A stretch of DNA of 64,000 bases from Helicobacter ganmani (GTDB lineage Bacteria > Campylobacterota > Campylobacteria > Campylobacterales > Helicobacteraceae), in assembly GCF_003364315.1 (NCBI RefSeq), contig NZ_NXLS01000006.1, positions 1-64,000 of the forward strand, read 5' to 3'. Of the stretch, positions 17,809-26,842 are shown in pieces (the first letter of the stretch is position 1; each line of letters starts with the position of its first letter). A program made the translations under genes and the position numbers. Below the pieces are notes generated by a model. The model made no database searches. It saw nothing but the letters and a program-made list of their open reading frames with translations, and was not told where the DNA came from.

Positions 17809-19647
17809 TCACTTAAAAGTTCGCTTGCCATCAGTATTGACAATGTCTTGAAAGCTATCCAAATAATCCAAATAGGCAATCAAATATTTACGACTAAGGC
17901 TCAAATGTGCCTTGAAATTCCCCAAATCTAAATATCCCTCTTGCTTGATGATTCCGCGCATTAGCTCCAAAAGTCGCGTCAAAACATCGCTACAAATGAA
18001 AAGCTTATGGTTTAAGCGCACAATCTTTCTTTCGTGCGTTAGCCGCTTGAAAATAGAATCTCCTGTTTGTCTGTCAATATCCAACAAGTCATATAGATTA
18101 TAAGGTGCGATTGGCTGAAACTCTTGATTATGCAGGGTTTCATAAATGGTTTTATAAAAGTAATCCTCAATCTTTTCCGCATTGCTTGCTTCTAAGCCCA
18201 AAACATTTTGAGGAGAAACATAAAAGGAATCGGCTTTATTTAATTTTTGATTCATCAGCATTTCATCTAAAACACTTTTGGCAAATTCCTCTGCAATCCA
18301 ACTTTGCTTCTGGCTCAACAATACCGCGGAAAGAAGTGCGTTGGGATTCTTAGACAAAATCTTAAAAATCGCTTCTTGAACAATCCCCCTTGCAACCTTT
18401 GAATAAACAATCAACTCCCTTGCACATACAAAACATTGCGGAATTTGAGAGGCAATCTCTAAGCTCATTGCTTGCGAGATTCCAAAACGTTGCGTCGCAC
18501 TAATGAGTCCAAAACCTTTCTTATGCGCATAAAGCAAAATTTCAAATGCGCCTTTGAAATCTCCTTGACTTAAAAATTCCAAATATTTTAGCTTTTGCGA
18601 TTTTTTCATAGGATCTACAATAGGGCTTAGGATTTTGCCTCCGCCTAAGGTTTGTTTGTCATCACGCAAAACAAACTTCTCATTAAAAATGCCAAAAATT
18701 GGAATCTCTGTTTTAAGTGTCGCAAATTTTTTCTCTTTGTCCAAAAACAACAGGTGTGCTGCGCACCGCAATGAACCCAAAAACAATTGCACTTCGCTAT
18801 TGTGTTCAATCGTTTCAAAAGCGCAAATTTCAACCTCTATGCTATCAAATCCTCGTAAATAGCCCTTTTTGGTTAGCAAGTCTCCACGTTTTAGCTCTTG
18901 GTGCGAAACACCACTAAGATTAATTGCCACGCGCGCACCATTTTGTGCTATAGTTTTTGTTTGTCCATGCACTTGGAGATTCTTGATTCCCAATGATCTC
19001 CCAAGTTGCGCGCACCAAACTTTATTGCCCACGCTTAAATCTCCGTCCATTAATGTTCCACTTACGACACAACCCGCGCCCTTAATCACAAATACGCGGT
19101 CAATATAATAGCGGAAAAATCCCAAATCCTGACGCGCTTTTTTGGGCAATGCGAAAAGCACCTTTTTGAGCGCTTGAATGCTTTGTGGCTGATGAATAGA
19201 ACATTTTAGAATCTGAAAGCGCAAACTAGGAAACTTGCCAAAAAGCTCTTTTACTTCCCCTTGAAGCCTCTCTATCGTATCCAAATCTACCAAATCGCAT
19301 TTACTCAACACGACAATAAAATCACAGATTCCAAGTAAATAGGCAATCTTTAAATGTTCCAAAGTTTGTGGCATAATGCCCTCATTTGCCGCAATCAAAA
19401 GCATAGCATAATCCACACCAAATGCGCCAGCAATCATATTCTTGACTAATTTTTCGTGTCCGGGCACATCAATAAAAGAAAGGTTTTTCTCCCCTTCTTG
19501 CAAGTTAGAAAAACTCAAATCTAGAGTAATGCCTCGCTCTTTTTCCTGTGCGAAACTATCGCCCCAAAATCCGTTCAGTGCGGCAATTAAACTTGTTTTG
19601 CCGTGGTCAATATGTCCCATTGCGCCAATTATTAGATTCTCTTGCAT
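17809..19647 (-). CDS. selB: Selenocysteine-specific elongation factor SelB
   Basis: GTPase that brings Sec-tRNA(Sec) to UGA codons marked by a SECIS hairpin. Seen: the G1 motif GHIDHGKTSLIAAL at the N-terminus, the DVPGHE G3 box, and LSKCDLVD for the G4 position (NKxD variant). Beta-barrel domains follow, then C-terminal winged-helix repeats that bind SECIS RNA. 612 aa is normal. Its ATG overlaps the selA stop by one base (TAATG). No selD, selC tRNA or selenoprotein gene is visible in the window. Confidence 0.95.
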   Translation of the reverse strand: MQENLIIGAMGHIDHGKTSLIAALNGFWGDSFAQEKERGITLDLSFSNLQEGEKNLSFIDVPGHEKLVKNMIAGAFGVDYAMLLIAANEGIMPQTLEHLKIAYLLGICDFIVVLSKCDLVDLDTIERLQGEVKELFGKFPSLRFQILKCSIHQPQSIQALKKVLFALPKKARQDLGFFRYYIDRVFVIKGAGCVVSGTLMDGDLSVGNKVWCAQLGRSLGIKNLQVHGQTKTIAQNGARVAINLSGVSHQELKRGDLLTKKGYLRGFDSIEVEICAFETIEHNSEVQLFLGSLRCAAHLLFLDKEKKFATLKTEIPIFGIFNEKFVLRDDKQTLGGGKILSPIVDPMKKSQKLKYLEFLSQGDFKGAFEILLYAHKKGFGLISATQRFGISQAMSLEIASQIPQCFVCARELIVYSKVARGIVQEAIFKILSKNPNALLSAVLLSQKQSWIAEEFAKSVLDEMLMNQKLNKADSFYVSPQNVLGLEASNAEKIEDYFYKTIYETLHNQEFQPIAPYNLYDLLDIDRQTGDSIFKRLTHERKIVRLNHKLFICSDVLTRLLELMRGIIKQEGYLDLGNFKAHLSLSRKYLIAYLDYLDSFQDIVNTDGKRTFK

Positions 19648-21047
19648 TATTTTTCTTCGTCCCTCTTATGGTTTTGATTTTTCAAGTCTTCCAATACGGC
19701 TGCGATTCTTTCTCTATCGCCCTCCAACAAGGTGCGTGAGTCCAAAAGAACCGCGCTGTTTTCTAATCTTGCAATAATGCCCCTTGCACGCAAAAATTTT
19801 TCTAGCCGCTCCTCATTCAAGCCAAAAGCCACTAAATCTTTTGCTGCAATTGCCACGGCAAAGGATTCCAAATAATGACTTGGCATTGCGCCCCCTCCGC
19901 TGTAACTTTTCGTTGGAATCACTTTAGGCTCAAATTCCTTTGGAATCAAATCCGCAAGCATTTGGGATTCTTTTTTTAATGTTTCTTTGTCCTTTAAGAG
20001 TAAATGGCAAGTCGTAATTTTTTCTATCTTGTTTTCCAAATAAGCATTTAGGGTTGCTTCAAGTGCTGCAATCGTGAATTTATCCACGCGCAACATTCTT
20101 AAGAGTTGATTTTTTTTGAGTTTATCTATCAATACTTTTTTGCCAAAAATAATCCCCGCTTGCGCACCACCTAAAAGCTTATCGCCACTAAAACTTACAA
20201 GACTTGGATTGAGTTTTGCAATCTCTTCTAAAGCAGGTTCAAATTTTTTCAAACTATTTTCAAAGCCATTCAAGCCGAAGTATCCACTTCCTAAATCATA
20301 ATAATCTACTAGATTCCGCTCGGAAGCTAGTTTTACAATCTCTTCAAACCCCACTTCCTTGACAAAACCACTCATTGCATAGTTGGACTTGTGCGCTTTA
20401 AACAACATTGCAGTATTTTCATTAATCGCCTCTTGATAGTCGCGTAAATGCGTTTTGTTTGTCGTGCCAATCTCACGCAAAATTGCTCCAGAATCCTCCA
20501 TAACTTTTGGAATCCTGAAACTCCCGCCAATCTCAATGAGTTCCCCACGCGAAACAACCACCTCCTTACCTTTTGCAAAGGTGTTAAAAATCAAAAACAC
20601 CGCTGCGGCATTATTATTGACAACTAGCACATCTTCTGCACCTAAAAGCGCCTTGAATAAACCCTGCAAATGCACATAACGTTCGCTGCGACACCCTTTT
20701 GCTTCATCGTATTCTAAATTATTATAGCGTGTCAAAAGAGGCAAAATTTCTTGCACAATCACGGGAGAAAACACGCTACGTCCAAGATTCGTATGCACCA
20801 CGATTCCAGTCGCATTCACAAGAGGCTTCAAAGATTTTTGCGTGAGATTCTGATAAGATTTTATTACTTCTTTTGCGCAGGATTCTATCTCTAATCTTGC
20901 ACCACCACTAAGCAACCTTTCCTTATAAGAGATTAAAAAATCTGCAACAAGGCTTTTTACTAAAGGATAATTTAAATCGCTATTTTGCGCATAGATTGCT
21001 TGTAATAGCTTGTCTGTTTTTGGGATATGTTGTAGAATATTTTGCAT
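19647..21047 (-). CDS. selA: L-seryl-tRNA(Sec) selenium transferase SelA
   Basis: PLP enzyme that turns seryl-tRNA(Sec) into selenocysteinyl-tRNA(Sec) using selenophosphate. Seen: LKPLVNATGIVVHTNLGRS, the N-terminal family signature, NNNAAAVFL, and the PLP lysine in SFSGDKLLGGAQAG. 466 aa is normal. It is the first gene of the minus-strand operon with selB, a degenerate NifS-like gene and moeA; the promoter must lie in 21048-21168, divergent from the uspA-like gene. Confidence 0.95.
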   Translation of the reverse strand: MQNILQHIPKTDKLLQAIYAQNSDLNYPLVKSLVADFLISYKERLLSGGARLEIESCAKEVIKSYQNLTQKSLKPLVNATGIVVHTNLGRSVFSPVIVQEILPLLTRYNNLEYDEAKGCRSERYVHLQGLFKALLGAEDVLVVNNNAAAVFLIFNTFAKGKEVVVSRGELIEIGGSFRIPKVMEDSGAILREIGTTNKTHLRDYQEAINENTAMLFKAHKSNYAMSGFVKEVGFEEIVKLASERNLVDYYDLGSGYFGLNGFENSLKKFEPALEEIAKLNPSLVSFSGDKLLGGAQAGIIFGKKVLIDKLKKNQLLRMLRVDKFTIAALEATLNAYLENKIEKITTCHLLLKDKETLKKESQMLADLIPKEFEPKVIPTKSYSGGGAMPSHYLESFAVAIAAKDLVAFGLNEERLEKFLRARGIIARLENSAVLLDSRTLLEGDRERIAAVLEDLKNQNHKRDEEK

Positions 21048-21130
21048 TACCTATTCTCTTTTTTTAAATTTCAGTCTAAAAGCGTAGCGCATTCTTACTT
21101 TATTTTCTGTGAATTTTGAATAGATTTTGA

Positions 21131-21136
21131 TATAAT
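21131..21136 (+). promoter_or_regulatory. Putative -10 box for the uspA-like gene
   Basis: Perfect TATAAT 33 bases before the likely start codon, in the divergent selA-uspA gap. Confidence 0.55.
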
Positions 21137-21168
21137 TTTTAATATTTAATTACTTGATAAGGCTTGCA

Positions 21169-21585
21169 ATGAAAAAGATTCTATTTGCGATTGATGGAAC
21201 AAAATCCTGCCAAAAAGCAGCAGAATTTGTAGTTGGCTTTTTTGGCGATAGAGAGGATTGCACAATTACAATTATCCACGTCAAAACCCCCATTATGCTT
21301 TATGGAGAAGCTGCACTTGCCGCTTACGAAGAAATAGAAAAAAAGGAAAACGCACAAAGTGATAAGCTTTTAGAAGAATTTAGTGCAATTTTCACCAACA
21401 AGGGCGTCAATGTCAAACAAAAACTCCTAGAAGGGGAAGCCGTAGCAGAAGTGTTGTCCTATGCAAAAGACTTTGATTTGCTTGTGATTGGACAAAGCGA
21501 AGAAAGTTTTTGGAATAAAATCTTTTCTACCAATCAAAACGACTTCTCACAAAAATCCCCGATTCCTATTTTGATTGTAAAATAA
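21169..21585 (+). CDS. Universal stress protein, UspA family
   Basis: About 138 aa with the UspA fold: KKILFAIDGTKSCQKAAEFV at the N-terminus, an ADFDLLVIGQS-like strand (DFDLLVIGQS), and a C-terminal SPIPILIVK strand. The G-2x-G-9x-G(S/T) ATP-binding motif is not clear, so nucleotide binding is uncertain. The ATG at 21169 has AAGG six bases upstream; a further upstream start lies at the promoter edge. The two following small genes are close enough to be co-transcribed. Confidence 0.8.
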   Translation: MKKILFAIDGTKSCQKAAEFVVGFFGDREDCTITIIHVKTPIMLYGEAALAAYEEIEKKENAQSDKLLEEFSAIFTNKGVNVKQKLLEGEAVAEVLSYAKDFDLLVIGQSEESFWNKIFSTNQNDFSQKSPIPILIVK

Positions 21586-21594
21586 GGCGTCTTG

Positions 21595-21843
21595 ATGAAA
21601 ACCTTAACGCTTGCGAGCATTTATGAAATACAAGGGCACACTTATGAAGCTGCAGAAATCTATAAAACTATCCTAGAAGAAGACCCTAACAATGCAGAAG
21701 CCAAAATTGCCCTCAAGCGTCTTGTAAGTAATCGCAAGAATTATGGCAAAGCAAGTGAAGATATGTTAAATTTATTTATCCAAATGGATAGCGAAGTTGA
21801 ATTTAACGAGTTTGAAAGGTGGTTAGGACAACTATGGAACTAA
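21595..21843 (+). CDS. Small TPR-like protein
   Basis: 82 aa. LASIYEIQGHTYEAAEIYKTILEEDPNNAEAKIAL reads as one tetratricopeptide unit with the usual small and bulky positions; the rest is helical and acidic. A protein-binding role is likely, with partner unknown. It starts at ATG 21595, ten bases after the uspA-like stop, and overlaps the next gene by ten bases, so these three genes look like one operon. Confidence 0.6.
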   Translation: MKTLTLASIYEIQGHTYEAAEIYKTILEEDPNNAEAKIALKRLVSNRKNYGKASEDMLNLFIQMDSEVEFNEFERWLGQLWN

Positions 21844-22244
21844 AAGAAGCGATTTTACAAACCTTAGCTGAAATTGATTCTAGTGATTCCACATTTAAGG
21901 AATTAGACTCAAAAGACACACAAGAACCCAAACTTGAACGCGATGCTTTGTTGGATATTTTGCCCTCTGACAATCCAAGCCACGAAAACACAAATGCGCA
22001 GAATCCTTACGAGCGAAAGATTGAAAAATTAGACTTTAAAAATGCCGAAGAGCTTAAAATGCTCTTAACGAAATCCTATTTAGAAGAGGAAAGGTTTTTG
22101 AATGCTTTGCAAGAAAGAATCCTCGTGCTTTTTGAAGGATTACAATCCCCAAATAATCGCAATATTGAAACCAAAGTAGATATGATTTTGAATTTTTTAG
22201 AATTTACTTTAGCCATTATTGACGAAAAAAAGAATCAAAAATGA
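21834..22244 (+). CDS. Conserved hypothetical protein, possible CiaD-like C-terminus
   Basis: About 136 aa, acidic and helical, with no signal peptide. The C-terminal part FLNALQERILVLFEGLQSP followed by KVDMILNFLEFTLAIID looks like a conserved domain found in Campylobacterota proteins, perhaps that of CiaD, but this is from memory and uncertain. It starts at ATG 21834, overlapping the TPR-like gene, preferred over an in-frame start five codons upstream. Confidence 0.55.
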   Translation: MELKEAILQTLAEIDSSDSTFKELDSKDTQEPKLERDALLDILPSDNPSHENTNAQNPYERKIEKLDFKNAEELKMLLTKSYLEEERFLNALQERILVLFEGLQSPNNRNIETKVDMILNFLEFTLAIIDEKKNQK

Positions 22245-22284
22245 AAAATTTTTCTTTATTTACTTTTGATTTACTATTTTGTTT

Positions 22285-22353
22285 TATAATTTCGTCATCT
22301 CAACGGGATGAGTTGAGAGACAAACTTGATACAATGTTAAGTTTGGGCTTTTT
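22285..22353 (+). ncRNA. Candidate short leader or small RNA upstream of arsR
   Basis: A perfect TATAAT at 22285-22290 is followed by two hairpins: TCTCAAC (22298-22304) with GTTGAGA (22312-22318), then CAAACTT (22321-22327) with AAGTTTG (22339-22345), then GGC and five T (22349-22353). This is the layout of a transcript of about 57 nt ended by an intrinsic terminator. It could be a free small RNA or an attenuator for the arsR-arsS-hemB genes starting 154 bases downstream. A frame of 90 codons crosses it but looks spurious. Confidence 0.4.
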
Positions 22354-22506
22354 ACAAAGAAAGGCTTTTCATCCACTTCTCCTTTGCTTAAGGACACTTA
22401 GCGTGAGCAAGTTCTTTGAAATTATTGTCAATACTAGCGGGCATTTTCCTAAATTTTTATTTAACCCCCTAAAATACCCAATCCTCCTTTTTGCAAGGAA
22501 AATGCC

Positions 22507-23190
22507 GTGCTAGAAGTATTAATGATTGAAGATGACTTGGAGTTGGCGACCATTCTTAGCGAATACTTGAAAGCTCATAATATTAATGTAACAAATTATG
22601 ACGAGCCTTATACGGGCATGAGTGCGATAAACACTCGACATTTTGACCTCCTTCTTTTAGATCTAACACTCCCAAACCTAGATGGGCTGGAAGTTTGCAA
22701 GAAGGTCGCGAAAGAAAAGCATATCCCCATCATTATCTCGTCTGCAAGACACGATATTGACGATAGAGTATTGGGGTTAGAGTATGGTGCGGACGATTAT
22801 ATCCCCAAACCCTATGACCCAAAAGAACTTATTGCGAGAATCCATAGTGTCCTTCGTAGATACAATTTAAGCAAACAATCCAAAGAATCTGAAACATCTA
22901 TTCTTCCATTTCAGCTAGACAAGGGAAGCAGAGAAATTTATCTTGACAACGAAGTGCTTAATCTAACCAAAGCAGAATACGAAATCCTAAGCTTTATGCT
23001 TGACAATGTCAATCAAGCTCTTACGCGTGATTCCATTGCTGCACATTCAGATTCTATTAATCCGGATTCTAGCAACAAAAGCATTGATGTGATTATCGGG
23101 CGTTTGCGCAACAAAATAGAAAAAAACAACAAAAAGTTTATCCTTTCCGTGCGCGGAATCGGCTATAAACTTCAGCTAAAAGATGATTAA
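22507..23190 (+). CDS. arsR: Acid-response OmpR-family response regulator ArsR
   Basis: 227 aa. The receiver domain (about 1-120) has acidic pocket EDD near residue 8, phospho-acceptor Asp in [16 protein letters not shown] and the conserved lysine in PKPYDPKEL. The C-terminal winged helix ends RGIGYKLQL. The MIEDDLEL and [14 protein letters not shown] blocks and the partner and neighbour genes match the Helicobacter ArsR-ArsS acid-sensing pair. The start is a GTG with AAGGA eight bases upstream. It overlaps the kinase gene by eight bases. Unrelated to the ArsR/SmtB metal repressor at 11 kb despite the name. Confidence 0.85.
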   Translation: MLEVLMIEDDLELATILSEYLKAHNINVTNYDEPYTGMSAINTRHFDLLLLDLTLPNLDGLEVCKKVAKEKHIPIIISSARHDIDDRVLGLEYGADDYIPKPYDPKELIARIHSVLRRYNLSKQSKESETSILPFQLDKGSREIYLDNEVLNLTKAEYEILSFMLDNVNQALTRDSIAAHSDSINPDSSNKSIDVIIGRLRNKIEKNNKKFILSVRGIGYKLQLKDD

Positions 23191-24421
23191 AAATTCTATT
23201 GTTGTCAAAATTACCATTTTGTTCATAGTGGCGATTATTTGTTTGGGCGCATTTTCTTATTATTTTATTCGGGAAGAAATCAACGAGAATATCCTAAAAG
23301 ACCAACTCAAATACAACCAATTCCTCGCTACCATCAATCAATTAGTGCGTTTTGGCGGGAATGTGGATTTGATTGAAAAATACCTTAAAGAATTGGATTT
23401 ACACCAAATCCAAGATGCCAAAACATTAGAGCAATTCCAAAACCATTTGACGCAGAATCTTGCCAATGGAATGATTGCAAAAATCATCAAACAAGAAAAT
23501 GGCATTTATCTCTTTTTGCAAACACCGCAAGAATGGAAACTCTATGGTGGGCTTTATTCGCATAGGCTTTTTAATTATTACATTATTACATTTTTTGCTT
23601 TTTTGATTGTTGTATTCTTGTTCGCATTAGTTATCAAAAGCATTTTGCCCCTTAAAATCTTGCGCAAAGAGATCCGTAAATTTGCCGATGGACAGACGAA
23701 TATTTCTTGCAAAATTAGCCAAAATGACGAAATCGGCGAGCTTGCGCGCGAATTTGAAAATGCCGCAGAAAAAATTAATGCCCTAAACCAATCCCGACAT
23801 CTTTTCTTGCGCTCCATTATGCACGAACTTAAGACGCCGATTACCAAAGGCAGAATCACAGCAGAAATGGTTGATAATCCGCTTTACAAAGAGCGACTTT
23901 GCAATGTGTTTGAGAGGCTTAATAGCCTCATTAATGAGTTTGCAAAAATTGAAGAGTTAAGCTCGCGCAATTATTGCCTTAACAAACAAGATTATGTCCT
24001 AAAAGACATTTTAAATCGCGTTTTTGGAATGCTACTTTTAGACAAAGAGCAAATCCAAGAGCTTTTTTTATTGCCTAGTGAAAATTATCTTTTGCATTGC
24101 GATTTTGAAATGCTTACCCTAGCAATTAAAAATTTGCTAGATAACGCACTAAAATACAAAATCAAAGACAAGGTAGAAATTAAAGTTGAAGGAGACAATC
24201 TCGTGATTGCAAACTTCGGCGCACCTCTGCCTTATAGCCTAAAAGACCACGCAAAACCCTTTTTCAAAGACAACAAGTCCAACAAAAATGGTGGATTGGG
24301 CTTGGGCATTTATATCGTCAAAAGCACTTTGGAATCCCAAGAGCTAAAGCTAGATTATCGCCACGAAAAAGACAAAAATTATTTCCTGATTCAAGGCATT
24401 ATCACAAACACCAAACCCTAA
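23183..24421 (+). CDS. arsS: Sensor histidine kinase ArsS
   Basis: 412 aa. One N-terminal membrane helix ([21 protein letters not shown]), a periplasmic sensor region of about 105 residues with a few histidines, a second helix near residues 132-153, and a HAMP region. The dimerisation helix has the phospho-accepting His in [13 protein letters not shown]. The ATPase domain has [10 protein letters not shown] (N box) and [10 protein letters not shown] (G box). In H. pylori ArsS senses acid and phosphorylates ArsR. It overlaps arsR and precedes hemB by nine bases, the same order as in H. pylori. Confidence 0.85.
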   Translation: MIKNSIVVKITILFIVAIICLGAFSYYFIREEINENILKDQLKYNQFLATINQLVRFGGNVDLIEKYLKELDLHQIQDAKTLEQFQNHLTQNLANGMIAKIIKQENGIYLFLQTPQEWKLYGGLYSHRLFNYYIITFFAFLIVVFLFALVIKSILPLKILRKEIRKFADGQTNISCKISQNDEIGELAREFENAAEKINALNQSRHLFLRSIMHELKTPITKGRITAEMVDNPLYKERLCNVFERLNSLINEFAKIEELSSRNYCLNKQDYVLKDILNRVFGMLLLDKEQIQELFLLPSENYLLHCDFEMLTLAIKNLLDNALKYKIKDKVEIKVEGDNLVIANFGAPLPYSLKDHAKPFFKDNKSNKNGGLGLGIYIVKSTLESQELKLDYRHEKDKNYFLIQGIITNTKP

Positions 24422-24430
24422 AGGAGAAAT

Positions 24431-25396
24431 ATGTTTAAACGTTTAAGAAGAGTTCGGCTAAACCCTATCGTGCGGAATCTCGTAGAGGAAACAAGCTTGC
24501 GCACAGAAGACTTAATCTATCCCCTCTTTATTACGCACGGAGAGGGCATTAAAAATGCAATCCCTTCTATGCCTGATGTCTATCAATTAAGCATTGATAA
24601 TGCCTTAAAAGAATGTGAGGAGTTAGAGCGATTAGGCATTGAAGCAATTATGCTTTTTGGGATTCCAGCGATTAAAGATAGTGTGGGTAGTGAGGCACTA
24701 AGTTCGGAGGGCATTATCGCGCAAGCCTTGCGCGCAATCAAGGCAAAATTTCCAAATATGCTTTTGTGCGTGGATTTGTGTTTTTGCGAATACACAGACC
24801 ACGGGCATTGTGGAATCCTAAACCCAAAACTCCAAAGCGTGGATAATGATTTAACTTTAGAGATTCTAAACAAGCAAGCCCTTGTGCTAGCACAAGCGGG
24901 GGCAGACTTGATTGCTCCTAGCGGAATGATGGACGGAATGATAGAATCTTTACGCAACGCCCTAGATAGCGCAGGATTCTCTCATATCCCACTGATGAGC
25001 TATTCTACCAAATTTGCAAGCGGCTATTATGGACCTTTCCGCGATGTTGCAAACAGCACCCCAAGCTTTGGAGACCGCAAAAGCTATCAACAAAACCCAG
25101 CAAATCGCAGAGAGGCGATATTGGAGAGCTTAGAGGACGAAAGACAGGGTGCGGATATTTTAATGGTTAAACCCGCGCTCGCCTATTTGGATATTGTGCG
25201 GGATATTAGGGAGCACACTCTTTTGCCACTCGCAGTTTATAATGTAAGCGGGGAGTATGCAATGCTGAAATTTGCGCAAAAAAACAATTTGATTGATTAT
25301 GAACGCGTTTTGCTAGAAACAATGATTGGTTTCAAACGCGCGGGAGCAGACATTATCATTACCTACCACGCAAAAGAAATTGCCAAGCTGTTATAG
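24431..25396 (+). CDS. hemB: Delta-aminolevulinic acid dehydratase (porphobilinogen synthase)
   Basis: Condenses two 5-aminolevulinate molecules to porphobilinogen in haem synthesis. Seen: the cysteine-rich zinc site [16 protein letters not shown], the lysine in [15 protein letters not shown], and the Schiff-base lysine in [11 protein letters not shown]. 321 aa is normal. The start ATG follows AAAGGAGAAAT. It lies directly behind arsS, so haem synthesis may be transcribed with the acid-response pair. Confidence 0.95.
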   Translation: MFKRLRRVRLNPIVRNLVEETSLRTEDLIYPLFITHGEGIKNAIPSMPDVYQLSIDNALKECEELERLGIEAIMLFGIPAIKDSVGSEALSSEGIIAQALRAIKAKFPNMLLCVDLCFCEYTDHGHCGILNPKLQSVDNDLTLEILNKQALVLAQAGADLIAPSGMMDGMIESLRNALDSAGFSHIPLMSYSTKFASGYYGPFRDVANSTPSFGDRKSYQQNPANRREAILESLEDERQGADILMVKPALAYLDIVRDIREHTLLPLAVYNVSGEYAMLKFAQKNNLIDYERVLLETMIGFKRAGADIIITYHAKEIAKLL

Positions 25397-25539
25397 GACT
25401 CGCGGGATTCTATCGCAGATAGATTGGTATGCGTCCTTGTGAGAAGTCATTAGACTTCGTGGCGCACGACTTGCGAAGCAGTTTGCCCGCTTTGAGCCGC
25501 AAATCCATAATAATGCAAAGAAAATAAAACAATGGAATC

Positions 25540-26052
25540 TTACGCCTTAATCCCTTGCAGAATCTCGCTTAAAATATCTATTGTCTTTGTCTTTCGCGCT
25601 TCAAATTGTGCTTGGCTCTCAAACGCGCCATTGCTTAAATGCCCGCTTTGCACTCTATCGTTTTGCAATGCAAAAATTGTCTCATCAAGCAAATCTTGGA
25701 TTTTTTCAGGGCTAGATTCTAGGCTACTCTCCCTTCGTACTTGGTTGAAAATCGCCTTATCTAGCTTAGAAACATCACTGATTCCTTGTGCTTTCATCGC
25801 CTTTTCTATGTCATTAGCAAATTTCGCCGCAAGAGCAAGGGCGCGTGTCCCTCTATCAAGTGTGGGAGTGGAATCCTCTTGTATGTTTTGGCTTTCACTT
25901 TCCCATTGCTTTAGCTTCTCCTCTGTTGGCACTACCATACCCAAATGTTCGCCAAAAGTTTTGGAATCCTCTTGGGATTGTGTTGTTTGGGTTTGGTTGG
26001 AGGGATTCTTATACAATGATAAGTTTTGATAATTTTGTGTGTTGATTTGCAT
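25540..26052 (-). CDS. Conserved hypothetical protein
   Basis: 170 aa, hydrophilic, rich in Gln, Ser and Glu, with no signal peptide or membrane segment. The N-terminal 50 residues look disordered; the rest (ALALAAKFANDIEKAMKAQG and KIQDLLDETIFALQ) is helical. No family is recognised. The start ATG is close behind the stop of the secreted-protein gene (nine bases), so the two are probably transcribed together. Confidence 0.6.
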   Translation of the reverse strand: MQINTQNYQNLSLYKNPSNQTQTTQSQEDSKTFGEHLGMVVPTEEKLKQWESESQNIQEDSTPTLDRGTRALALAAKFANDIEKAMKAQGISDVSKLDKAIFNQVRRESSLESSPEKIQDLLDETIFALQNDRVQSGHLSNGAFESQAQFEARKTKTIDILSEILQGIKA

Positions 26053-26061
26053 AAGAATCCT

Positions 26062-26676
26062 TTATTTAATATAAATACTCGCACTCATTGTGGGACCAAC
26101 ATTAATGGAACGCGCTGTGTAAGTAAATGTGCCATTGGTATTGCTAGGCTTGGAAATATCCCAAACTTCCAACCAACCATAAACAATGTTACTATTATTG
26201 ACTGCGCCTTGACATTCTATCATTGTTGCCTGATTTCCCGCAAAAGTTGCACTATCTGTGCTTCTGCCTCCATAGCCTACAACTCCCGTAATAACTTCAA
26301 ATGGATTGCCCCCGTGATTGATAATTGTTTCTGTTTGAGTATCGCTAGGAATCTCTTCACAATCATAGCCTGTTTGCTCTTTCATTTGAGACGAACACAC
26401 TCCTATGATATACACAGCACTTACAGGTGGGGCTGCTGCCTTTGTGGCTTCGTTATTTTTATTTGCCTCATACGCTTTTTTCATTCTCTCTAAAGATTTA
26501 TCAAATTTCCCACTAAGGATTCTTTCCTTTAGTGGAGAATTTGGCTCTACATAGAAATTCATTCCATTTCTCGTAACTTTCTCTTTACCCTCTGTGGTAT
26601 AGTTGCTATCTGCACCAAATGCGATTGTGCAACTTAAAACACTTGCCAACGCAAGACTTAAAGCTTTTCTTGTCAT
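26062..26676 (-). CDS. Secreted protein, DUF4879-like
   Basis: 204 aa with a signal peptide (LSLALASVLSCTIAFGAD), a helical linker, then a beta-rich domain of about 115 residues. The domain has VYIIGVCSSQM, TIINHGGNPFEVITGVVGYG, IVYGWLEVWDIS and a FTYTARSIN...ASIYI end. The HGG and GYG blocks recall DUF4879 secreted proteins such as Bacillus YolA; that link is from memory. Three cysteines (CSSQ, YDCEE, IECQ) follow the signal. No function known. It is first of a two-gene minus-strand unit. Confidence 0.6.
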   Translation of the reverse strand: MTRKALSLALASVLSCTIAFGADSNYTTEGKEKVTRNGMNFYVEPNSPLKERILSGKFDKSLERMKKAYEANKNNEATKAAAPPVSAVYIIGVCSSQMKEQTGYDCEEIPSDTQTETIINHGGNPFEVITGVVGYGGRSTDSATFAGNQATMIECQGAVNNSNIVYGWLEVWDISKPSNTNGTFTYTARSINVGPTMSASIYIK

Positions 26677-26768
26677 TTTAACCCTTTAAAATAAGATATG
26701 TAGAATCTTAAGCAAAAAGTATGCCATTATTAAGATTCTGTTGTTTTATTTTTCTAAAGTTCTATATT

Positions 26769-26807
26769 ATGGATTGCTTCGGCGTTTCATTCCTCGCAAG
26801 GACAAAA
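26769..26807. repeat. Degenerate dispersed intergenic element, copy 2
   Basis: ATGGATTGCTTCGGCG, eight bases, then CCTCGCAAGGACAAAAA. It resembles common intergenic GATTGCTTCG...CGCAA elements of this group. Related, more worn copies are at 15382-15424 and, inverted, at 56301-56333. Confidence 0.45.
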
Positions 26808-26842
26808 ATCAGCTATTGCACCCTTGCAAGAAATTTAATTCA

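Noticed and set aside
17809-21047. Selenocysteine tRNA or SECIS element near selA/selB
   Set aside because: No cloverleaf or in-frame UGA with a following hairpin was seen in the window; selC and the selenoprotein genes must be elsewhere.
22241-22513. 90-codon plus-strand frame in the gap before arsR
   Set aside because: Composition is unlike neighbouring proteins, it crosses the hairpins and T run of the candidate RNA, and it has no plausible ribosome site.
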